NCBI GenBank assembly: GCA_946413265.1
Contig: CAMKJU010000004.1
Location: 1 to 64,000 of the forward strand
DNA length: 64,000 nucleotides
Source of the DNA: an uncultured Lentisphaerota bacterium
GTDB lineage: Bacteria > Verrucomicrobiota > Kiritimatiellia > RFP12 > UBA1067
Direction of reading: 5' to 3'
Below are positions 58,877-64,000 of the stretch, piece by piece; within the stretch, counting starts at the first letter, position 1, and the number at the start of each line of letters is the position of its first letter. The notes beneath the pieces were generated by a model, which was given only the letters and a program-made list of their open reading frames with translations, had not been told where the DNA came from and did not search any database. Position numbers and translations under genes: made by a program.

Positions 58877-59863
58877 ATGAAAGTGAAAGTCGCAAGTGGC
58901 GTGCAGGACATCCGCGCCGTATGGTTTGAGGACGGACGGCTTAAACTGATCGACCAGCGGAAGCTGCCGCTGTCTCTGGAGATTGTCGAGACGGCGGACT
59001 GGCGGCGTGCCGTCGAGATGATCCGCGACATGACCGTACGCGGCGCGCCGGCCATCGGCATCACGGCCGCATACGCGATGGCACTGGCTATACGCGCGGG
59101 CGAGGAACCGAAGGCGGCGGCCCTGTGCGTGAAGGCCGCACGGCCGACTGCCTACGACCTGTTCTACGCCGTAGACCGAATTGTCGACGCATTTGCGGCA
59201 GGCGACGACGTTCTCCGCGCGGCTGATGCATATGCGGAGGAGATCGTTGAAAAGTGTCTGGCCATAGGCCGCCATGGTGCATCGCTGATTGCCGACGGGA
59301 TGAAGGTCATGACGCACTGCAACGCGGGCGCGCTCGCGACGGGCGACTGGGGCACGGCCCTTGCGCCGATGCGCGTGGCACATGCGGAGGGACGCCGGTT
59401 CTTCGTCTACGTTTCCGAGACGCGTCCGCGTCTGCAGGGAATGCAGCTGACAGCGTGGGAACTTTTGCAGGAAGGCATCGAATATGCCATCATCCCCGAT
59501 TCAGCCTCGGCCAACTATATGAGGGATGGCGTGGGGCTCGTCATTACGGGCGCGGACCGCATTGCCGCCAACGGCGATTTCGCGAACAAGATCGGCACGC
59601 TGGACAAGGCCATCCTTGCCCGCCATTTCGGGATACCGTTCTATGTGGCGGCGCCCATCTCGACGTTCGACCCCAATGCGGCCGACGGCAGTGCCATTCC
59701 CATCGAATGCCGCGCGGAGGAAGAGATGACTTGTCTGGGCGGACAGCGTCTGGCCCCGTTGGGCTCACGGGCACTCAACCCTGCGTTCGACGTGACGCCT
59801 GGTTCGCTAGTAACCGGCTTCATCACCGAGTCCGGCATCATTCCGCCAGGAGGGCAATTCTAA
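58877..59863 (+). CDS. mtnA: S-methyl-5-thioribose-1-phosphate isomerase (or related aldose-ketose isomerase)
   Basis: A 328-aa isomerase of the eIF2B-alpha/MtnA family, converting methylthioribose-1-phosphate to methylthioribulose-1-phosphate in methionine salvage. ATG at 58877 has AAAGGAGG 6 nt upstream, the best Shine-Dalgarno in the window. Signatures: MTVRGAPAIGI, catalytic Cys in THCNAGALAT, ETRPRLQG and catalytic Asp in GADRIAANGDFANKIG, then NPAFDVTP. Other salvage genes (mtnK, mtnB-D) are not in view, so a role in another pathway such as 5-deoxyribose disposal is possible. Confidence 0.93.
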   Translation: MKVKVASGVQDIRAVWFEDGRLKLIDQRKLPLSLEIVETADWRRAVEMIRDMTVRGAPAIGITAAYAMALAIRAGEEPKAAALCVKAARPTAYDLFYAVDRIVDAFAAGDDVLRAADAYAEEIVEKCLAIGRHGASLIADGMKVMTHCNAGALATGDWGTALAPMRVAHAEGRRFFVYVSETRPRLQGMQLTAWELLQEGIEYAIIPDSASANYMRDGVGLVITGADRIAANGDFANKIGTLDKAILARHFGIPFYVAAPISTFDPNAADGSAIPIECRAEEEMTCLGGQRLAPLGSRALNPAFDVTPGSLVTGFITESGIIPPGGQF

Positions 59864-59895
59864 GGGATGGGTCGTCCGCCACGGATACGGCAAGA

Positions 59896-59913
59896 TATGG
59901 TATACTGTGTGCC
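59896..59913 (+). promoter_or_regulatory. Leaderless-type promoter of dnaE
   Basis: ATATGG-TATACT (hexamer 59901-59906), 7 nt (GTGTGCC), then ATG at 59914. No Shine-Dalgarno. Confidence 0.6.
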
Positions 59914-62900
59914 ATGCAGAACGAAGGAGCAGAGTTTGTACATCTTCACGTCCATACCACTTATTCCCTTTTGGACGGGCAGTGCGGCATCAAGCCGCTC
60001 GTGCGGCGCGCGCGCGAGTGGGGCATGCCCGCGCTGGCGGTCACGGACCACGGCAACCTCTTCGCCCTGAAGGCGTTCTACGACGAGTGCCGCTCGAAGA
60101 AGGGCTATGGCGACTTGCCGCCCATCAAGCCCATCCTCGGCTGCGAGGCGTACGTCACCTCGTCGGGCGACTACACGACGCGCGACAAGAACGAACGCCG
60201 CCATCACCTGATCCTCCTCGCGAAGAACCTCACCGGTTACCACAACCTCGTGCGCCTCATCTCCGAGGCCCACATCCACGGCTTTTACTACAACGCCCGC
60301 ATCGACCACAACCTGCTCGAAAAGTACCATGAGGGCCTGATCTGTTCCTCCGCCTGCATCGCGGGCGAGGTGTCGCGCGCCATCGACGCGGACCGCATGG
60401 ACGAGGCGGAGCGCGTCGCGAAGTGGTACAAGGACCTCTTCGGGGACGACTACTACTTGGAGGTGATGCTCCACAACTCCACGAAGACGAACATCCCCGG
60501 CTCGGCGATCGACGACCACCGCCGCCTCTACGCGCGCCAGACCGCGATCGTGAAGGGCATGCTCGAGCTGGGGAAGAAGCTCGACATCAAGGTCGTCGCC
60601 ACGAATGACGTCCACTTCCTCGACGCGGCCGACGACGACTCGCACGACGTGCTGCTCTGCCTTTCCACGCAGAAGAAGCTCTCCGAGGAGGACCGCCTCA
60701 TCTACACGGGGCAGGAGTGGTTCAAGACGGCGGACGAGATGTCCGCGCTCTTCCCCGAAAACCCCGAGTTCCTCGCGCACACGCTGGAAATCGCGGAGAA
60801 GGTGGAGTCGTACGAGCTCGACTCGAAGCCCATCATGCCGAAGTTCCCCATCCCGGCGGAGTTCGGCAGCGAGGAGGACGCGAAGTACGACGCGTTCGAG
60901 GACCCCGCGCAGAAGCGCATCCAGTTCGAGGCCGACTACCTCGACCACCTCGTGTGGGAGGGCGCGAAGCGTCGCTGGCCGGGCGACGAGTTGACGGACG
61001 AGAAAAAAGAGCGCGTCCAGTTTGAGCTGGATACCATCCGCAAGATGGGCTTCCCCGGCTACTTCCTCATCGTGCACGACTACATCAAGGCCGCGCGCGA
61101 CATGGGCGTGTGGGTGGGGCCGGGACGCGGTTCCGCCGCCGGTGCGGCCGTCGCCTACGCGCTCGGCATCACGAACGTCGATCCGCTCAAGTTCGACCTC
61201 CTGTTCGAACGCTTCCTCAACCCCGACCGCATCTCCATGCCGGATATCGACGTCGACTTCGACGACGCGGGACGCGGCAAGGTGCTCGAGTACGTCACGC
61301 AGAAGTACGGGCAGGACCACGTGGCGCACATCGTCACGTTCGGCCAGATGGCCGCGAAGAGCGCGATCAAGGACGTCGGGCGCGTGATGGAGTATCCGCT
61401 CGCGGACACGAACAAGCTCGCCGGCCTCGTGCCGGACACGCCGAAGATCACCTTCAAGGGCGCGATGAGCGCCACCGACAAGAACGGCCAGCCGAACAAG
61501 GACTACTCGCCCGAGCTTGTCGCCGCGTTCAACTCGCCCGACCCGACGGTCCACGCGCTGATGGAACGCGCCGCGCGTCTGGAGGGCTCCATCCGCCAGC
61601 CGGGCGTACACGCCTGCGGCGTGATCATCTCGCGCGATCCGCTGATCGACACGCTTCCCGTGATGCCCACGGAAAACGAGTCGCTCCTCACCACGCAGTA
61701 CGACGGACACTTCGTGGAGCCGGTGGGCCTTCTCAAGATGGACTTCCTCGGCCTCAAGACGCTCACGGTCGAGAAGGAGTGCGTGTCGCTCATCAAGCAG
61801 TTCCGGGGAATCGACATCGACACGGACAAGATCCCCGACGACGACGCGGAGACGTACGCACTCTTCGGACGCGGCGAGACGACGGGCCTGTTCCAGTTCG
61901 AATCGGACGGCATGAAGAAGTACCTGATGGAACTTCAGCCGAACCGGCTCGAGGACCTCGTGGCCATGAACGCGCTGTACCGTCCGGGCCCGCTCGCCTA
62001 CATCCCCACGTTCATCGCCCGCAAGCAGGGGCGCGAGCCGATCGCCTACGACCATCCGCTCATGGAGACGTACCTGAAGGACACGTACGGCGTGACGGTG
62101 TACCAGGAACAGGTGATGTTGCTCTCGCGTCTCCTCGGCGGCTTCACGCGCGGCGAGTCGGACAAGCTCCGCAAGGCGATGGGCAAGAAGCAGCTCGCCG
62201 TGATGGAGGAGCTGAAGGTCAAGTTCGTGGAAGGGTGCCTCGCGAACGAGAAGTTCCGCATCGACAAGTGGAAGGACGAGAAGGAGGCGCGCAAGCTCAT
62301 CGACAAGATCTGGGACGACTGGAAGGCGTTTGCGAGCTACGCGTTCAACAAGTCCCATGCCGTGTGCTACGCCTGGGTCGCGTACCAGACCGGCTACCTG
62401 AAGGCGCACTACCCGGCCGAGTTCATGTGCGCGCAAATCTCGTCAGAAATCGGCAACTTCGACAAGCTCCCCGGCTTCGTCGCCGAGGCTGCCGCGATGG
62501 GGCTCGAGGTGAAACCGCCGGACGTCAACCTCGCCTACGCGCGCTTCTCGCCCGTCAAGGGCGAGCAGGCGATCATCTACGGCATGGCCGGCGTGAAGGG
62601 CGTAGGCGCGGCGGCGGCGGACGCGATCGTGGAGGAGCGCGAGAAGAACGGTCCGTACAAGGGACTCATGGATTTCTGCTCGCGCCTCGCCGCCGCGAAC
62701 GTGGTGAACAAGCGCGTGCTGGAATGTCTCGTGCGGTGCGGCGCGTTCGACTCGCTCATCGCGGCGAACCCCGGCATGCATCGCGAGCGCTACTTCAACA
62801 ACATCGACTTCTGCATCCAGCGCTCGTCCAAGCTCGCGAAGGAACGCGCGAAGGGACAGCTTGACTTCTTCGGCGCGATCGCCGGAGACGACGACTCGAG

Positions 62901-63753
62901 CGACAAGGACCTCGCGGACTGTCCGAAGACGTGGCCGATGGCCCAGCGCTACAAGGACGAACGCGACCTCATGGGCATCTACATGACGGGACATCCCCTC
63001 GGCGTGTACCGGCGCGTGCTGCCGTCGCTCTCCACGTTCAAGCCGTCCGAGCCGCCGGAGATACCGATGATGGAAGAGATCGGCGCGGACCGTCCGCTCC
63101 GCGTGGCCGTGCGCCTCGCGGGGATGCTCAAGGCCTGCACCGTGCGCATGGGCAAACCCAAGCCCAAGATGGACCGCGGGCGCGTGGTGAAGGACGCGGA
63201 CGGCCAGCCGGTGATGGAGCCGCCGCAGCCGTGGGCGATCCTGCTCATTGACGACGGCGGCGACGTGGACCAGGAGGCGCTCGCCTTCGCGAAGACGTTC
63301 GCCACGATGAAGGAGTGGCTGCCGGGACAGGTGGACCAGCCCGTCCTCGTGTGCGGCGAGCTCTCGCACCGCCAGGACCGCGACACGAAGGAGGAGACGC
63401 CGGAAATCCAGTTCATCGTCCGCGAGGCGTACCCGCTCGCGGAGGGCATCCGCAAGTTCTCGACGGGGCTCCACGTCTCGGTGCGCTACGAAGACCCGAA
63501 CCTCCTCGCCCGCGCTGCGGCGCTCAAGGAACTGGCGGCCGCGCATCCCGGCGGCGTGAAGGTGTCGCTCGACGTGACGTGGGCGAACGGCCGCACGGCG
63601 GAGATCGACTGCGGCGTCGGCGGCGTGACGCCGAGTCCCGAGTTCCTCGCCGCGCTCGAGAAGATTCAGAAGGGCGACGACTACCGTCTGACGACGGTCA
63701 AGGACATCTTCCTCCAGCCGCAGGAGCCGAAGAGGTGGGAACGCAGGCAGTAG
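59914..63753 (+). CDS. dnaE: DNA polymerase III alpha subunit
   Basis: The replicative polymerase, 1279 aa. PHP domain first: HLHVHTTYSLLDG (about 10-22) and VTDHGNLFALKAF. The polymerase palm has VGPGRGSAAGAAVAYALGI and the catalytic MPDIDVDF with Asp444 and Asp446; the third acidic residue is in KMDFLGLKTL. A tandem helix-hairpin-helix, OB-fold and C-terminal region follow. The length is in the range for DnaE1. The longer in-frame ORF upstream lies inside mtnA and is not part of the gene. The start ATG fits both the family N-terminus and the promoter placement. Confidence 0.97.
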   Translation: MQNEGAEFVHLHVHTTYSLLDGQCGIKPLVRRAREWGMPALAVTDHGNLFALKAFYDECRSKKGYGDLPPIKPILGCEAYVTSSGDYTTRDKNERRHHLILLAKNLTGYHNLVRLISEAHIHGFYYNARIDHNLLEKYHEGLICSSACIAGEVSRAIDADRMDEAERVAKWYKDLFGDDYYLEVMLHNSTKTNIPGSAIDDHRRLYARQTAIVKGMLELGKKLDIKVVATNDVHFLDAADDDSHDVLLCLSTQKKLSEEDRLIYTGQEWFKTADEMSALFPENPEFLAHTLEIAEKVESYELDSKPIMPKFPIPAEFGSEEDAKYDAFEDPAQKRIQFEADYLDHLVWEGAKRRWPGDELTDEKKERVQFELDTIRKMGFPGYFLIVHDYIKAARDMGVWVGPGRGSAAGAAVAYALGITNVDPLKFDLLFERFLNPDRISMPDIDVDFDDAGRGKVLEYVTQKYGQDHVAHIVTFGQMAAKSAIKDVGRVMEYPLADTNKLAGLVPDTPKITFKGAMSATDKNGQPNKDYSPELVAAFNSPDPTVHALMERAARLEGSIRQPGVHACGVIISRDPLIDTLPVMPTENESLLTTQYDGHFVEPVGLLKMDFLGLKTLTVEKECVSLIKQFRGIDIDTDKIPDDDAETYALFGRGETTGLFQFESDGMKKYLMELQPNRLEDLVAMNALYRPGPLAYIPTFIARKQGREPIAYDHPLMETYLKDTYGVTVYQEQVMLLSRLLGGFTRGESDKLRKAMGKKQLAVMEELKVKFVEGCLANEKFRIDKWKDEKEARKLIDKIWDDWKAFASYAFNKSHAVCYAWVAYQTGYLKAHYPAEFMCAQISSEIGNFDKLPGFVAEAAAMGLEVKPPDVNLAYARFSPVKGEQAIIYGMAGVKGVGAAAADAIVEEREKNGPYKGLMDFCSRLAAANVVNKRVLECLVRCGAFDSLIAANPGMHRERYFNNIDFCIQRSSKLAKERAKGQLDFFGAIAGDDDSSDKDLADCPKTWPMAQRYKDERDLMGIYMTGHPLGVYRRVLPSLSTFKPSEPPEIPMMEEIGADRPLRVAVRLAGMLKACTVRMGKPKPKMDRGRVVKDADGQPVMEPPQPWAILLIDDGGDVDQEALAFAKTFATMKEWLPGQVDQPVLVCGELSHRQDRDTKEETPEIQFIVREAYPLAEGIRKFSTGLHVSVRYEDPNLLARAAALKELAAAHPGGVKVSLDVTWANGRTAEIDCGVGGVTPSPEFLAALEKIQKGDDYRLTTVKDIFLQPQEPKRWERRQ

Positions 63754-63783
63754 GCCGTGAGGTCATCGGGTACCGGAGGTAGG

Positions 63784-64000
63784 ATGGAAAAAGAAGTCGG
63801 CAAGGGAATCCCGGGGAGGCGGATCGGCGTTGTGATCAACGCGGTCTTGAAGCCAAGCCGCGATGTCATGTGCGGCGTGATACACTGCGTCCAGTCGGAA
63901 TGCCTCGGCAAGCCGCTCCTTTTCCAGGCCAGCGGCGGCACGTTGCCGGAGAACATCAAGTCGTTTGCCGCGAACGACCTGGACGGCATGATCTTCTGCG
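63784..64000 (+). CDS. N-terminus of a LacI/XylR-type ligand-sensing regulator, 3'-partial
   Basis: A frame open from ATG at 63784 to the window end (72 codons), with GGAGG 4 nt before. The start RRIGVVINAVLKPSRDVMCG, then a second strand LLFQASGG and DLDGMIFC, resembles the N-terminal Rossmann half of periplasmic-binding-like sensor domains in XylR (AraC-type) and LacI regulators. The DNA-binding domain would be downstream. A control role for sugar-use genes is plausible; only 72 residues can be seen. Confidence 0.55.
   Translation, partial: MEKEVGKGIPGRRIGVVINAVLKPSRDVMCGVIHCVQSECLGKPLLFQASGGTLPENIKSFAANDLDGMIFC

Noticed and set aside
59254-59913. Extending dnaE to an in-frame start inside mtnA
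   Set aside because: The added 220 residues are out-of-frame mtnA sequence; the PHP domain begins right after ATG at 59914.
59860-62436. A minus-strand open frame of 858 codons opposite dnaE
   Set aside because: dnaE is unmistakable on the plus strand; the antisense frame has no recognisable features.
1-64000. tRNA or rRNA genes
   Set aside because: I looked for cloverleaf patterns with GGTTCRANNC arms and for rRNA signatures and saw none I could support by eye; a tRNAscan run would settle it.

Overview
The window is GC-rich bacterial chromosome. Its gene content points to the PVC group, most likely Kiritimatiellota (formerly Verrucomicrobia subdivision 5), from an anaerobic, perhaps gut or sediment, habitat. 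The reasons are very large secreted mosaic proteins with LamG, PATR-like and InlB-like modules, a TAT-type Gfo/Idh/MocA oxidoreductase, a PD40 plus di-haem protein of the HzsA-related type, CE15 and heparinase-type polysaccharide enzymes, an NAD(P)-linked [FeFe]-hydrogenase, and Gram-negative lipid A genes. This assignment comes from recognising families by eye; no database was searched.

Layout. 1-7551: the 3' part of a giant secreted S8 protease that also carries a putative IdeS-like cysteine peptidase domain. 7629-12079: rpsB-tsf-proB and a membrane-anchored metallophosphoesterase. 12131-16630: type IV pilus motors pilB-pilT-pilB. 16634-17656: a convergent secreted protein of unknown function. 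17854-22431: a four-gene HndABCD-type [FeFe]-hydrogenase operon closed by a strong terminator. 22543-26208: a lipid A acyltransferase, an Mrp/NBP35 ATPase and a heparinase-like lyase. 26209-26647: a promoter-bearing spacer with a 12-C tract. 26648-38131: a 3827-residue surface protein with two SGNH-type modules. 38282-39751: Gfo/Idh/MocA oxidoreductase. 39755-43028: an overlapping operon for surface polysaccharide (ParB-like/kinase fusion, polysaccharide deacetylase, glycosyltransferase). 43061-46861: acyl-CoA synthetase, ECF sigma factor and Ser/Thr kinase. 46862-49448: a lower-GC accessory stretch with a candidate structured RNA, two small membrane proteins, large palindromes and a DUF234-type ATPase. 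49590-54461: secreted polysaccharide/haem proteins. 54500-57137: dinB, then rpsP-rplS-trmD. 57339-64000: a GHL10-like protein, mtnA, dnaE and the start of a sensor or regulator.

Themes. Housekeeping genes (translation, replication, energy) alternate with very large exported proteins for polymer breakdown and with envelope polysaccharide genes. The hydrogenase suits a fermentative anaerobe that re-oxidises NAD(P)H by making H2.

The most unusual signals are not classical genes. (i) Short repeats of period 7 or 9 (CCGGAANNN, CTAGAACTT, GTGTAAA, CTACCAA) lie in operon spacers, and the CCGGA version also lies in frame inside two proteins as Pro-Glu-Lys linkers. (ii) A GC-rich palindrome family (GGYAGGG..., about 26-29 nt) lies inside coding sequence of three genes, read in more than one frame. 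(iii) Several genes have an extended -10 box (TGn-TATAAT) exactly 7 nt before the ATG with no leader, which suggests leaderless mRNAs.
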